From assembly GCA_963975245.1 (NCBI GenBank), contig CAXBFJ010000010.1:1-64000 (forward strand): 64,000 nucleotides of DNA, in the 5' to 3' direction. This DNA comes from Panacagrimonas sp963975245 (GTDB taxonomy: Bacteria > Pseudomonadota > Gammaproteobacteria > Nevskiales > Nevskiaceae). A program made the position numbers and the translations under genes. Below are positions 53,685 through 63,135 of the stretch, in pieces (the first letter of the stretch is position 1; each line of letters opens with the position of its first letter). The notes beneath the pieces were generated by a model, which was not told where the DNA came from, searched no databases, and saw nothing but the letters and a program-made list of their open reading frames with translations.

Positions 53685-54634
53685 GGCCCCGGCGCAGGGC
53701 GAGACGGCGTACTGGCGGGGGGCGCAAGTGGGGCGCCGGACTCGATGGCTTCGGCGGCAATGGCCTCGTCGGCCGTGATCTCGTCAATGACCGGCCGTTC
53801 GCTCCAGACCAGAAGGGCCTGACGTCCGCGACCCACTTCGGCGGCGGGAATGGCGAAGGCTTCCTTGAAGTGCCCGCCCGGCGTGCGCACGACCTTGGCG
53901 ATTCGGCCTACGGGAAAGCCAGCCGGGAAGCGCCCGCCAAGCGATGAAGACACGATCAGGTCGCCAGGCTCGATTTCCGCGTTGGCGGGAAGAAAGGCGA
54001 TACGCAGTCCCTGCCCGCTGCCCTGTCCCAGTGCGATCGCCTGCAGGCCAGTGCGGTTGACCTCTACCGGAATGCCGTGGTCGGGGTCGGTCACCAGCAG
54101 CGCGACCGAGGATCTCGAGTGCACCTGAATCACCTGACCTAGCACCCCATTGGCGTCCACCAGCGCCTGCCCCCGGTATACGCCGTCCTTCTCGCCCTTG
54201 TTGAGCGAAATCTGCTGGCGATAGGGGTCCTGATTGGCCGCCATGATGTCGACCAGTGCGACGTTGTCGATCAGTTTCTTCGAGGCGTCCAGCAATTTGC
54301 GGGTTCTCAGGTTTTCAGCGCGCAGTGCGGCATATCGCTGTAACTGGGCTTCGAGCTGCAACTGCCGGCTGCGTAGCCGTGTGTTCTCTTCCATCAGGCG
54401 TTTGCGAGACTGGAAATACTCGGACAAACCTGACAGGTGGGTCGGAATCTCACTGATCCAGACCAGCGGGCGGGTGGCCAGCGTTGCCCAATCGCGGGTT
54501 TCCTCCATTCCTTCGCCATCCAGCTCGGCTGCCATTAGGGCGCCGCAGGCAAACAGCAGTACCAGTGTGCGCAGGCCCAGGCCGGGGCCACGTGGAAACA
54601 GACGACGATGATTGCTGGCGCTCAATGAATTCAA
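53681..54634 (-). CDS. mreC: Rod shape-determining protein MreC
   Basis: 317 aa from TTG 54634, supported by GAGG eight bases upstream. One N-terminal helix, a coiled coil (about 60-105, RKRLMEENTRLRSRQLQLEAQL split) and the beta domain VQVHSRSSVALLVTDPDHGIPV match the family. It scaffolds PBP2 in the periplasm. The Pro/Ala-rich tail is lineage-specific. Confidence 0.94.
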   Translation of the reverse strand: MNSLSASNHRRLFPRGPGLGLRTLVLLFACGALMAAELDGEGMEETRDWATLATRPLVWISEIPTHLSGLSEYFQSRKRLMEENTRLRSRQLQLEAQLQRYAALRAENLRTRKLLDASKKLIDNVALVDIMAANQDPYRQQISLNKGEKDGVYRGQALVDANGVLGQVIQVHSRSSVALLVTDPDHGIPVEVNRTGLQAIALGQGSGQGLRIAFLPANAEIEPGDLIVSSSLGGRFPAGFPVGRIAKVVRTPGGHFKEAFAIPAAEVGRGRQALLVWSERPVIDEITADEAIAAEAIESGAPLAPPASTPSRPAPGP

Positions 54635-54967
54635 AGAGTTGCCTCAGGCTCTGGGCGCGGCGTGTACGTCTGCGCGCATCGCCAGCTGAGGCGGGCATGA
54701 CAAGCCGTCGCCGCGGGGCAACAGGGCGCTCAGTGCAGTCAATGTCAGCGCGTATTTCATATCTCTGGGCAGGCGGGCGGGCAGACAGCGCGGCACATGG
54801 GCCATGACGAAGAATGGGGCGCAGGTTAGACCGCCAAGGAGGGCCTAGCAATGCCAAAGATGCATTTTCCAGTGTCTGGTCAGTCGCTTGCAGACTGCAC
54901 AAGCGACCCACGCTGATGCCATCAATGTGAATAAATATCGACTAAAGACACGAAGTCGATAAAAAAC
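54635..54967 (-). other. mreB-mreC intergenic region with stem-loop
   Basis: A 333-base gap within the mre cluster, longer than usual. It holds a perfect 8-bp hairpin TATCGACT / AGTCGATA (54936-54943 with 54954-54961) just after the mreB stop on the transcribed strand, with a short T-rich tail, so it may attenuate read-through. No gene was found; minus-strand ORFs here overlap mreC and look spurious. Confidence 0.55.
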
Positions 54968-56005
54968 TTACTCCATTGAGTAGAAGTCACCCTGCCGGTC
55001 CAGCATGTCCAGCACCATGCCGCCGCCGCAGGCGACGCAGGTCAGGGGGTCTTCAGCGATGATCACGGGCAGGCCGGTTTCTTCCGAAATCAGCTTGTCC
55101 AGGTCGCGCAACAGAGCGCCGCCGCCCGTGAGCACAATGCCGCGTTCAGCAACATCTGACCCCAGTTCTGGCGGGGTGCGCTCCAGAGCCTGCTTCACCG
55201 CCTTGACGATACCGGCCAGCGGCTCCTGCAGGGCGTCCAGGATTTCGTTTGAATTCATGGTGAAGTTGCGCGGCACGCCAGCGGCCAGATGTCGGCCGAC
55301 AACATCAATTTCCTGCACTTCGTGGCCAGGGAATGCGGTGCCGATTTCCTGCTTGATGCGTTCAGCCGTGGCTTCGCCAATCAGCATGTTGTACTGGCGG
55401 CGCACGTAGGAAACGATGGATTCATCGAATTTGTCGCCGCCAATGCGCACGGATTCGGCGTAGACAATGCCGTTCAGCGAAATTACGGCGACTTCGGAGG
55501 TGCCGCCGCCGATGTCGACCACCATGGAGCCGCGAGCGTCTCCGATGGGGATGCCGGCGCCGAGTGCTGCTGCAATGGGTTCTTCAATCACCCAGACCTT
55601 GCGCGCACCCGCGTTTTCAACAGATTCGCGGATCGCGCGGCGTTCCACCTGCGTGGACCCGTAAGGCACACAGACCACCACGCGGGTGATGGGGCGCATC
55701 ATGCGGCCCTTCTGTACCTTGCGGATGAAATGCTGCAGCATTTTCTCGGTGACGGTGTAGTCGGCAATCACGCCATCACGCAGCGGGCGGATGGTGGAGA
55801 TATTGGTGGGTGTACGCCCCAACATCTTCTTGGCCTCGATGCCGACGGCTTCGACTTTTTTGCTGCCGCGGACGTCGCTGCGGATGGCAACCACGGAAGG
55901 TTCGTTCAGGACGATGCCTTCATCGCGAACATAAACAAGGGTATTGGCTGTGCCGAGGTCGATCGAAAGATCATTGACGAACAAGCGGCGGACGGCGTCG
56001 ATCAT
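54968..56005 (-). CDS. mreB: Rod shape-determining actin homolog MreB
   Basis: 345 aa from ATG 56005, giving the usual start (MIDAVRRLFVNDLSIDLGT); a TTG at 56023 with a better ribosome site adds six residues. The ATP-binding blocks DLGTANTLVYV, VDIGGGTSEVAVISL and GIVLTGGGALLRDLDKLI are intact. Its filaments organise side-wall synthesis. Confidence 0.97.
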   Translation of the reverse strand: MIDAVRRLFVNDLSIDLGTANTLVYVRDEGIVLNEPSVVAIRSDVRGSKKVEAVGIEAKKMLGRTPTNISTIRPLRDGVIADYTVTEKMLQHFIRKVQKGRMMRPITRVVVCVPYGSTQVERRAIRESVENAGARKVWVIEEPIAAALGAGIPIGDARGSMVVDIGGGTSEVAVISLNGIVYAESVRIGGDKFDESIVSYVRRQYNMLIGEATAERIKQEIGTAFPGHEVQEIDVVGRHLAAGVPRNFTMNSNEILDALQEPLAGIVKAVKQALERTPPELGSDVAERGIVLTGGGALLRDLDKLISEETGLPVIIAEDPLTCVACGGGMVLDMLDRQGDFYSME

Positions 56006-56331
56006 CTGGGGATGGTCTCGCAAAACTCTTCTTAAGGAGTGTTAATCGGGCTGCCCGGGGGCAGATTCGGGGCACAGCAGCCGCGGTACGCGGTACTATT
56101 GTGCGGCGCACATCTTATGGGGCCGGGGAGCGGAAGTCCAAGCCAGATTGCTACTCAATCTCTTGGCCCATCCGGCAGTTCCGGTCGCCGTATTTGCATC
56201 GAGCCGTTTCGCTGCCGATTCATTGCCCGCTGGACCGCTGGCTCATGAGATGCGATGCCGGGCACGAAGGCTGCTTTGCAGCATGAAAAGCCAAGAACAC
56301 CGCAGAACGCCAACAAGGAATTGGATCACCC
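56006..56331. promoter_or_regulatory. Divergent mreB / gatC intergenic region
   Basis: About 326 bases between the divergent mreB and gatC genes, which must hold promoters for both. No convincing ORF was found. I could not pick a clear -35/-10 pair. Confidence 0.5.
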
Positions 56332-56619
56332 ATGAGTTTGAATGCCGATCAGGTACGCCAGGTTGCTCGCCTAGCGCGACTGGAAGTCCGCGACGACGAA
56401 GTCGATCACTACGCAACTCAGCTTTCCCGCATCCTGGACATGGTGGATCAACTGGCTGCAGTTGATACAGGGGACACGCTGCCGATGGCCCATCCGCTAT
56501 CCATGGTCCAGCGCTTGCGCGCGGACGAAGTCACCGAAACCGATCGCCGCGAGGTGTTCCAATCCAATGCACCGGCTGTGCAAGACGGCCTTTTCCTGGT
56601 GCCCAAGGTCATCGAGTAA
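56332..56619 (+). CDS. gatC: Glu/Asp-tRNA amidotransferase subunit GatC
   Basis: 95 aa. VRQVARLARLEVRDDEVDHYATQLSRIL and the LRADEVTE..RREVFQSNAP ending are typical. It stabilises the GatAB complex that converts misacylated Glu-tRNA-Gln and Asp-tRNA-Asn. AAGGA precedes the start. Confidence 0.95.
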   Translation: MSLNADQVRQVARLARLEVRDDEVDHYATQLSRILDMVDQLAAVDTGDTLPMAHPLSMVQRLRADEVTETDRREVFQSNAPAVQDGLFLVPKVIE

Positions 56620-56678
56620 ATGAGAAGCGCGCTTCGAGCGGTATTGCCCGTTTCTCTCTCCCAGCCCATTTTTCCGAC

Positions 56679-58211
56679 ATGAGCATTCACGATCTCACTC
56701 TCAAGCAGATGGCTGAAGGACTGCGCCGCCGCCAGTTCTCAAGCCGCGAGCTGACCCAGCATTATCTGAAGCGCATCGAGCGCTTCGATTCTCAACTCAA
56801 CAGCTACATCACGGTCACTGCGGATCGCGCGCTGGCGCAAGCTGACGCGGCGGACAGCAGAATCAAGTCCGGCAAGGCGGGTCCGCTGACCGGTATCCCG
56901 ATCGCGCAGAAAGATATTTTCTGCACCGAGGGTGTTCGCACGACCTGCGGCAGCCGCATGCTGGAAAACTTTGTTTCGCCCTACGACGCGCATGTGGTTA
57001 GCCAGATGCATGGCGAAGGCGGCGCGGTCATGCTGGGGAAATCCAACATGGATGAGTTCGCCATGGGCTCCTCCAACGAGACCAGCTGGTTTGGCGCGGT
57101 CAAGAACCCATGGGACCTGACCCGCGTGCCGGGCGGCTCCAGTGGTGGTTCCGCTGCTTTGGTGGCAGCAGGCCTGGCGGTGGCGGCAACCGGCACGGAT
57201 ACCGGCGGCTCTATTCGCCAGCCGGCCGCACTCACCAACCTCACGGGCATCAAACCCACTTATGGACGGGTCTCGCGCTACGGCATGATTGCCTTTGCAT
57301 CGAGTCTTGATCAGGGCGGCATCCTGGCGCGCAGTGCAGAAGATGCGGCCCTCCTGCTGCAAGGGATGTCGGGCTTTGATCGACGCGATTCCACTTCCGT
57401 GGAGCGTGAGGTCGAAAACTATTCCAGCCAGATCAATCGCTCGATCAAGGGTCTGCGTATTGGCCTGCCCAAAGAATACTTTGCCGAAGGCCTGAGCGAT
57501 GGTGTGCGCCAGTGCGTGATGTCCGCGGCAAGGCAGCTGGTGGAACTGGGCGCCGAACTGGTGGATGTGAGCCTGCCCAACGCGATGTTGTCTGTGCCCA
57601 CCTATTACGTGGTGGCACCGGCAGAAGCCTCAAGCAATCTTGCGCGCTATGACGGTGTTCGTTACGGCTATCGGGCCGAAAGTGCGCGCACGCTGGATGA
57701 GTTGTACACCCGCAGCCGCGGTGAAGGCTTTGGCCAGGAAGTGCAGCGGCGCATCATGATTGGTGCCTACGTACTCAGCCACGGCTACTACGATGCCTAT
57801 TACCTGAAAGCGCAGAAAGTGCGAAAGCTGATCTATCAGGATTTTCGCAAGGCGTTCAGCCAGTGCGATGTGCTGCTGGGGCCGACGACGACCGAAGCCG
57901 CATTCAAGCTGAACGCGAAGACGGACGATCCGATTTCCATGTACCTGAATGACATCTACACCATTGCCGCCAATCTGGCCGGGCTGCCGGCTTTGAGCCT
58001 GCCCTGCGGGTTTGTCGATGCATCTGCGGCAAATGGCGACGTCAGTCAGGCGCGCGCCATGGCGCCGGGCGAACAGGCCGGCAAGGGTGCATTGCCAGTG
58101 GGGATGCAGCTGATTGGCAATTTCTTTGATGAGGCGCGTCTGCTGGGCGTAGCGCATCAGTATCAACAGGTCATGACCTGGCATCAGCGCATGCCGAGGG
58201 GTTTCGAATGA
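56679..58211 (+). CDS. gatA: Glu/Asp-tRNA amidotransferase subunit GatA
   Basis: 510 aa. The amidase signature GGSSGGSAALVAAGLAVAATG and DTGGSIRQPA provides the Ser-cisSer-Lys triad, with Lys in PIAQKD. It liberates ammonia from glutamine for the GatB transfer. It overlaps gatB by four bases. Confidence 0.97.
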   Translation: MSIHDLTLKQMAEGLRRRQFSSRELTQHYLKRIERFDSQLNSYITVTADRALAQADAADSRIKSGKAGPLTGIPIAQKDIFCTEGVRTTCGSRMLENFVSPYDAHVVSQMHGEGGAVMLGKSNMDEFAMGSSNETSWFGAVKNPWDLTRVPGGSSGGSAALVAAGLAVAATGTDTGGSIRQPAALTNLTGIKPTYGRVSRYGMIAFASSLDQGGILARSAEDAALLLQGMSGFDRRDSTSVEREVENYSSQINRSIKGLRIGLPKEYFAEGLSDGVRQCVMSAARQLVELGAELVDVSLPNAMLSVPTYYVVAPAEASSNLARYDGVRYGYRAESARTLDELYTRSRGEGFGQEVQRRIMIGAYVLSHGYYDAYYLKAQKVRKLIYQDFRKAFSQCDVLLGPTTTEAAFKLNAKTDDPISMYLNDIYTIAANLAGLPALSLPCGFVDASAANGDVSQARAMAPGEQAGKGALPVGMQLIGNFFDEARLLGVAHQYQQVMTWHQRMPRGFE

Positions 58212-59671
58212 GCGCGGGGCATCAAGATTGGGAAGCGGTGATTGGGCTGGAGGTCCACTGCCAACTGCAAACCAAGACCAAGATTTTTTCGGGTGCGTCC
58301 ACCGAATATGGTGCGGCAGCAAACTCGCAGGCCGACGCCGTAACCCTGGGCCTGCCCGGGGTGCTGCCGGTGCTCAATGGCGAGGCCCTTCAACTCGCCA
58401 TCAAGTTCGGCCTGGCAGTGGATGCCAATATTGCTGAACGCTGTGTATTTGCCCGCAAGCATTATTTCTATCCTGACCTGCCCAAGGGTTACCAGATCTC
58501 CCAGTACGAATTGCCCATCGTTTCAGGCGGCTATCTGGATATAGAAGTTGATGCAGGCGGATCTGAAAAGAAGATCAAGCGCATCAACATCACTCGTGCG
58601 CACATGGAAGAGGACGCCGGCAAGTCGCTGCACGAAGCCTTTGACGATGCCACCGGAATTGACCTGAATCGTGCGGGTACCCCGCTGATCGAGATCGTGT
58701 CCGAGCCCGAACTCAGAAGTGCTGCTGAGGCCGTGGCCTATCTCAAGAAGTTGCATCAGCTGGTGGTCTACATTGGCATCTGCGATGGAAACATGCAGGA
58801 AGGCTCATTCCGTTGCGATGCCAACGTCTCGGTGCGCAAGCGTGGCAGCGAGAAACTCGGAACACGCACGGAAACCAAGAACGTCAATTCGTTCCGCTTT
58901 GTCGAGAAGGCCATCGAGTACGAAATCGAAAGGCAGATCGATGTCATCGAGTCCGGCGGCAGCGTGGTGCAGGAAACACGGCTGTTTGATCCGGGCACCG
59001 GCGAGACGCGGACGATGCGCAGCAAGGAAGATGCAAACGACTACCGCTATTTCCCTGACCCTGACCTGCTTCCGGTGGTCCTCGAGCACGGCGTTCTCGA
59101 AAAGATTCGCGCGAGCATGCCGGAGCTTCCCGAGGCCAAGGCTGCGCGCTTTATCATCGACTACGGATTGTCGCGTTACGACGCGCTGGTGCTGACGGAT
59201 GAGTCGGTGCTGGCCGACTACTTCGAGACCTTGGTCAAGCACAGCGGCGCGGACGCCAAGACGTGCGCCAACTGGGTCACCGGCGATCTGGTCGGGGCGC
59301 TGAACAAAGCCGACCTGTCCATCCTTGCGTCACCCGTCGGGCCGGAGGCACTGGGCGGCCTGATCAAGCGGATTGCAGACAAGACCATTTCCGGAAAAAT
59401 GGCCAAGGATGTGTTTGAGGCCATGATGGCGGGTGAAGGTGATGCCGACGCCATCATCAAGGCCAAGGGCCTGGTCCAGATTACCGACGACAGTGCGATC
59501 GAGGCCGTGGTTGACCAGATTATTGCAGACAGCCCCAAGCAGCTTGAGCAGTATCGATCCGGCAAGGACAAGTTGTTTGGCTACTTCGTGGGGCAGGTGA
59601 TGAAGGCCACGCAGGGCAAGGCCAGTCCTGAGGCGGTCAATCGCCTGCTCAAGGACAAACTCGCCGGCTAA
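58208..59671 (+). CDS. gatB: Glu/Asp-tRNA amidotransferase subunit GatB
   Basis: 487 aa. It opens WEAVIGLEVHCQLQTKTKIF and contains the Zn-site region and the PDLPKGYQISQYELPI block. The C-terminal YqeY-like domain binds tRNA. Three tandem genes give a complete GatCAB, suggesting that the organism lacks GlnRS and/or AsnRS activity of its own or makes part of these tRNAs by the indirect route. Confidence 0.97.
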   Translation: MSAGHQDWEAVIGLEVHCQLQTKTKIFSGASTEYGAAANSQADAVTLGLPGVLPVLNGEALQLAIKFGLAVDANIAERCVFARKHYFYPDLPKGYQISQYELPIVSGGYLDIEVDAGGSEKKIKRINITRAHMEEDAGKSLHEAFDDATGIDLNRAGTPLIEIVSEPELRSAAEAVAYLKKLHQLVVYIGICDGNMQEGSFRCDANVSVRKRGSEKLGTRTETKNVNSFRFVEKAIEYEIERQIDVIESGGSVVQETRLFDPGTGETRTMRSKEDANDYRYFPDPDLLPVVLEHGVLEKIRASMPELPEAKAARFIIDYGLSRYDALVLTDESVLADYFETLVKHSGADAKTCANWVTGDLVGALNKADLSILASPVGPEALGGLIKRIADKTISGKMAKDVFEAMMAGEGDADAIIKAKGLVQITDDSAIEAVVDQIIADSPKQLEQYRSGKDKLFGYFVGQVMKATQGKASPEAVNRLLKDKLAG

Positions 59672-59690
59672 TCCTGTTCAGATCAATCTC

Positions 59691-60584
59691 ATGAATCGAC
59701 TGACTACATTTGCCTTCGAGAATCACGTTGCCCACGGAGCGCTGGTGCAACTCAAAGTGGGCGTTGGTGATCTGCTCGGGCATCGCGATTATTCGCCTGC
59801 GATTCGCGAGTTGCTGGGGCAGGCCCTGGCGGCGATGCCTCTGTTTGCCACGCATATGAATTTTGAGGGGCGTATCAATCTGCAGTTTCAGGGGCTGCCT
59901 GAAACGCGCAGCATCGCCAAGGCGAAGACGGATTTGCTGGTTGCGCAGATCGATCATCACCTGCGTGTTCGTGCCATGGCCAAAGCCCCGTCTGATCTCG
60001 AGGGCAGTTTTGAGGAACTGCTCGAAGGCGGTGTGCTGGCCTTGATGATGGAGCCGCGCGGCAGTGAACGGCCTGCAAGCCAGGCGCTGGTTCTGATTGA
60101 AGGAGAAAAATTGCAGAACGCGCTCGAGCATTACTTCGAGCGATCAGAACAATTGCCCACGCTGATCCGGCTTGCCGTTCGCGGCGATGAAGTGGCGGGT
60201 TTCATGTTGCAGCGCATGCCGCTGGAGTCGGCTAAGGGTTCGCAGGAAGACTGGGAGCATCTGCGCATCCTCGCTACGACCGTCAAGGACGAAGAACTGC
60301 TCGGTGATGAGACGACGCATCTGCTCGGCAAGCTCTTCTCAGATGCGCCTGAGCTGCGTGTCTTCGAGTCGCGAGAGGTTAAGGTGGCCTGTAATTGTGA
60401 TCGCGCCGGGATCTCCCGCCTGCTGATTTCGCTGGGACAGGACGAAGTCAAATCCATTATCGAAGAGCAGGGCAAAGTCTCCGTGACTTGCGAGTTCTGC
60501 GGCGTTGACTACGCATTCACCCAGGAAGAGACCATTGAACTCTTCGCTGCCTCAGACAGTGCGCCGCCCGATACGCGACACTGA
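59691..60584 (+). CDS. hslO: Redox-regulated chaperone Hsp33
   Basis: 297 aa. The C-terminal zinc switch reads CNCDR and CEFCGVDY, four Cys in the CxC..CxxC order. When oxidised it releases zinc and holds unfolding proteins. It follows gatB after 19 bases, so it probably shares that transcript. Confidence 0.95.
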   Translation: MNRLTTFAFENHVAHGALVQLKVGVGDLLGHRDYSPAIRELLGQALAAMPLFATHMNFEGRINLQFQGLPETRSIAKAKTDLLVAQIDHHLRVRAMAKAPSDLEGSFEELLEGGVLALMMEPRGSERPASQALVLIEGEKLQNALEHYFERSEQLPTLIRLAVRGDEVAGFMLQRMPLESAKGSQEDWEHLRILATTVKDEELLGDETTHLLGKLFSDAPELRVFESREVKVACNCDRAGISRLLISLGQDEVKSIIEEQGKVSVTCEFCGVDYAFTQEETIELFAASDSAPPDTRH

Positions 60585-60711
60585 GGCAGAGCTGCTGCGC
60601 GTCACTGTTTTGCGGTGTTCACCTGAATACTAATGAAACCGATGGCGGACTAAGCTGATTCTCAGCGCGCTCCCGCATGACGCGAGCGAGCGTGATCCGA
60701 AGGAGGCTCTG

Positions 60712-61959
60712 ATGGGCGACATCTTTATCGTCGGTGTTGGCATGACGCCATTTGGCAAGCAGCCTGAAAAGTCATTCCGACAACTCACGGCCGCAGCAGT
60801 GGGCCAGGCTGTTGCAGACGCAGAGTGTTCAGGTGCGGACATCGAAGCGGTCTGGTTTGCCAACGTCGGGCAGGGCGTGCTCGAAGGGCAACATGCGGTT
60901 CGGGGTCAGATTGCGCTCAGTGCGGCGGGCATCGAAGGTATTCCAATTTTCAATGTTGAGAACGCCTGCGCCAGTGCCAGTACTGCCCTTTCACAGGCCG
61001 CGACCTGGTTGCGTTCCGGACAGGGCGATATTGCGCTCGCCGTCGGCTGCGAAAAAATGTGCGTCCCGGACAAGCAGGCTATTTTTGATCTGTTTGATGG
61101 GTGCTGGGATGTGCACAACGCGCAGGACAATTTTGCTGCCGTGCGGGATGTGGGTTCGGAACTGGTGCCTGAAGAGGCGCGCACGGCAGAGGCAGGTTCG
61201 GCTCGGTCTGTGTTCATGGACATCTACGGCGCGCTGGCACGCGACCATATGCAGCGCTTTGGAAGTACGCAGAGACAGATTGCACATGTCGCTGCCAAGA
61301 ATCACTTTCACTCCACCTTCAATCCGCTGTCGCAGTTTCAGCAGGATATGAGTGTGGAAGAAGTGTTGGCAGCGCGTGGTGTGTCATGGCCCCTGACATT
61401 GCCCATGTGTTCGCCTGTCAGCGATGGTGCTGCGGCTGCAATCCTGTGTACGCGCTCTGCTTTGTCGCGCTTCAATCGCAAGCGAGCGGTCCGGGTGCTG
61501 GCCAGTGTCGTTGCGGCAGGACGCAAGCGCTCGATTGAGCAGTACGATCAGCATGTATGCCAACGTGCTGCTGTCCGCGCGTACGAGATCGCCGGTATCG
61601 GCCCCAATGACATCAGTGTTGCGGAAGTGCACGATGCCACCGCCTTTGCCGAAATTCTGCAGGTCGAGAACCTGTTGTTCTGCGAACGCGGAGCCGGCGG
61701 ACACTTCGCGGAGTCCGGCGCCAGCAAGCTGGGCGGACGTTTGCCGGTCAACCCTTCGGGCGGACTGGAGTCCAAGGGGCATCCCATCGGTGCGACAGGG
61801 CTTGCCCAGATCTTCGAACTGGTTACGCAGTTGCGTTGTGAGGCAGGGGCGCGACAAGTGCAAAAGCCGCGCTTCGCGATTGCGGAAAATGGCGGCGGGT
61901 TCATGGGCGTTGAAGAAGCGGCTGCCTGCATTACGGTGCTGGGCGGTCCCGCCCACTGA
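60712..61959 (+). CDS. Thiolase family protein (SCP2-thiolase-like)
   Basis: 415 aa. The nucleophile is Cys 86 in NVENACASASTAL. The second site is HDATAFAEI, then HPIGATG. Classical thiolases end with a catalytic CxG; here the end reads AENGGGFMG, lacking that Cys, as in SCP2/lipid-transfer thiolases that act on sterol side chains or make C-C bonds. GGAGG lies upstream of ATG 60712. The small Cys-rich gene overlaps its stop. Confidence 0.92.
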   Translation: MGDIFIVGVGMTPFGKQPEKSFRQLTAAAVGQAVADAECSGADIEAVWFANVGQGVLEGQHAVRGQIALSAAGIEGIPIFNVENACASASTALSQAATWLRSGQGDIALAVGCEKMCVPDKQAIFDLFDGCWDVHNAQDNFAAVRDVGSELVPEEARTAEAGSARSVFMDIYGALARDHMQRFGSTQRQIAHVAAKNHFHSTFNPLSQFQQDMSVEEVLAARGVSWPLTLPMCSPVSDGAAAAILCTRSALSRFNRKRAVRVLASVVAAGRKRSIEQYDQHVCQRAAVRAYEIAGIGPNDISVAEVHDATAFAEILQVENLLFCERGAGGHFAESGASKLGGRLPVNPSGGLESKGHPIGATGLAQIFELVTQLRCEAGARQVQKPRFAIAENGGGFMGVEEAAACITVLGGPAH

Positions 61960-62159
61960 TGGCACGTTCTGCTGAAGAAGATCGCGTGCGTTCAGGCGGT
62001 GAGGCAGATGCACGTCCGCAGCCACCGGAAAAACCGCTGCCGGGAGATTGCTGTGACACCGGCTGCGAAGTCTGCGTGTTTGATGCCTACTCCGATGCTT
62101 TGATCGAGTATCAAAATGCGCTCGACGCCTGGAATAAGCGGCATCCGGAGAAGACGTGA
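61959..62159 (+). CDS. Small oxidoreductase-like domain protein (PF09791 type)
   Basis: 66 aa. The block GDCCDTGCEVCVFDAYSDAL has four Cys in the C-C-x3-C-x2-C order of the oxidoreductase-like N-terminal domain, probably a metal site. An acidic/Pro N-terminus precedes it. The ATG overlaps the thiolase stop (TGATG), so the pair is translated together. Function unknown. Confidence 0.85.
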   Translation: MARSAEEDRVRSGGEADARPQPPEKPLPGDCCDTGCEVCVFDAYSDALIEYQNALDAWNKRHPEKT

Positions 62160-62187
62160 GGATGTTCAGCGTCGCCGGCAGATCTGC

Positions 62188-62886
62188 CTACTGCTGCTCA
62201 TAGGCCTGATTACGGATGGCGCGGACAAAGTAGTGCGCCATGATGAACAGCGAGACGAAGAAGGTTCCGGCTGGCAGCCAGAACGCGATGATGCCGGTCC
62301 AGGCAAAGACGCCCGTCTTGAAGAAGGGAATCATGCCCGCGGGGATGAAGATGATGGCGGCCCAGATCGTGAAATAGCCGAGCCAGCGAGGGATCAGCGG
62401 TTGCGGTTTGTCGTCCTGCAGAACGGCCATGCCAAATGCCAGATACTGGAAGATGAAGGGGGCGACCACCACGGTGAGAAACAGCCAGGCAAAGTCGTTG
62501 AGCATCTGAATAATCTCGGGACTGCTCTCGGATCTGAAGGCCGCCACCGTCCAGATCATGCACGGAAGCAGAAACACGGTGACGCCGAGGGTGCCGCTAA
62601 TCAGCTGGCTCAGCGACAGCACTGGCGCCTTATTGCCCTCGATTCGGCGCATCAGCACATACATGATCGCGGTCCAGGGTCCGTAGAAGCCGGTCGCATA
62701 CATCCCCAGCATCATGCCGGCCCTGATTTGCAGGTCGCCATCGGCATAGATGTTCGCAATGTCCTGGGCCGAGGCGGCCGGTGGATGGGGCGGGAGAAAG
62801 CCAGCTGTCAGGAAGAAGCCAAGTCCAAACAAGACGGCGAATGCCGGGCCGCACCAGGCACACAGAATCTGCGTTCGAATATTCAT
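62188..62886 (-). CDS. Membrane protein, function unknown
   Basis: 232 aa with five to six predicted membrane spans, beginning ILCAWCGPAFAVLFGLGFFL. FLPPHPPAASAQDIANIYADG lies between the first two spans. The layout resembles a family of uncharacterised membrane proteins in hydrophobic-compound degraders, but I cannot name it. It is convergent with the Cys-rich gene. Confidence 0.75.
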   Translation of the reverse strand: MNIRTQILCAWCGPAFAVLFGLGFFLTAGFLPPHPPAASAQDIANIYADGDLQIRAGMMLGMYATGFYGPWTAIMYVLMRRIEGNKAPVLSLSQLISGTLGVTVFLLPCMIWTVAAFRSESSPEIIQMLNDFAWLFLTVVVAPFIFQYLAFGMAVLQDDKPQPLIPRWLGYFTIWAAIIFIPAGMIPFFKTGVFAWTGIIAFWLPAGTFFVSLFIMAHYFVRAIRNQAYEQQ

Positions 62887-63079
62887 TCTCTTGATCCCCT
62901 TGTTCCGATCATGTCCCCTTCGCCTGTTTGTGCAATTTAAGTGCTACACGTCTGAGCCCTGATGAATATTGAACCAGAGTTGCTGTCCTGAGCCAGTCGG
63001 GCGGCCGCCGCGACTACTTGGCGCAGCTTCAGGACAGGGCCAAGTGCGCTGATTTTTCGCCTTGTCATCCACCGGTGTA

Positions 63080-63122
63080 TTGACATCGACTACGTCCGGG
63101 AAGAATATGATGGTCATCATAT
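63080..63122 (+). promoter_or_regulatory. tetR promoter and operator 1
   Basis: A TTGACA box is at 63080-63085. The perfect inverted repeat ATATGATG-GT-CATCATAT is at 63105-63122 and contains TATGAT, a good -10 match, although the -35/-10 spacing of 20 is long. The regulator bound here would block its own promoter. An identical palindrome occurs at 63757-63774. Confidence 0.82.
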
Positions 63123-63135
63123 GTAAGAGGCAAAC

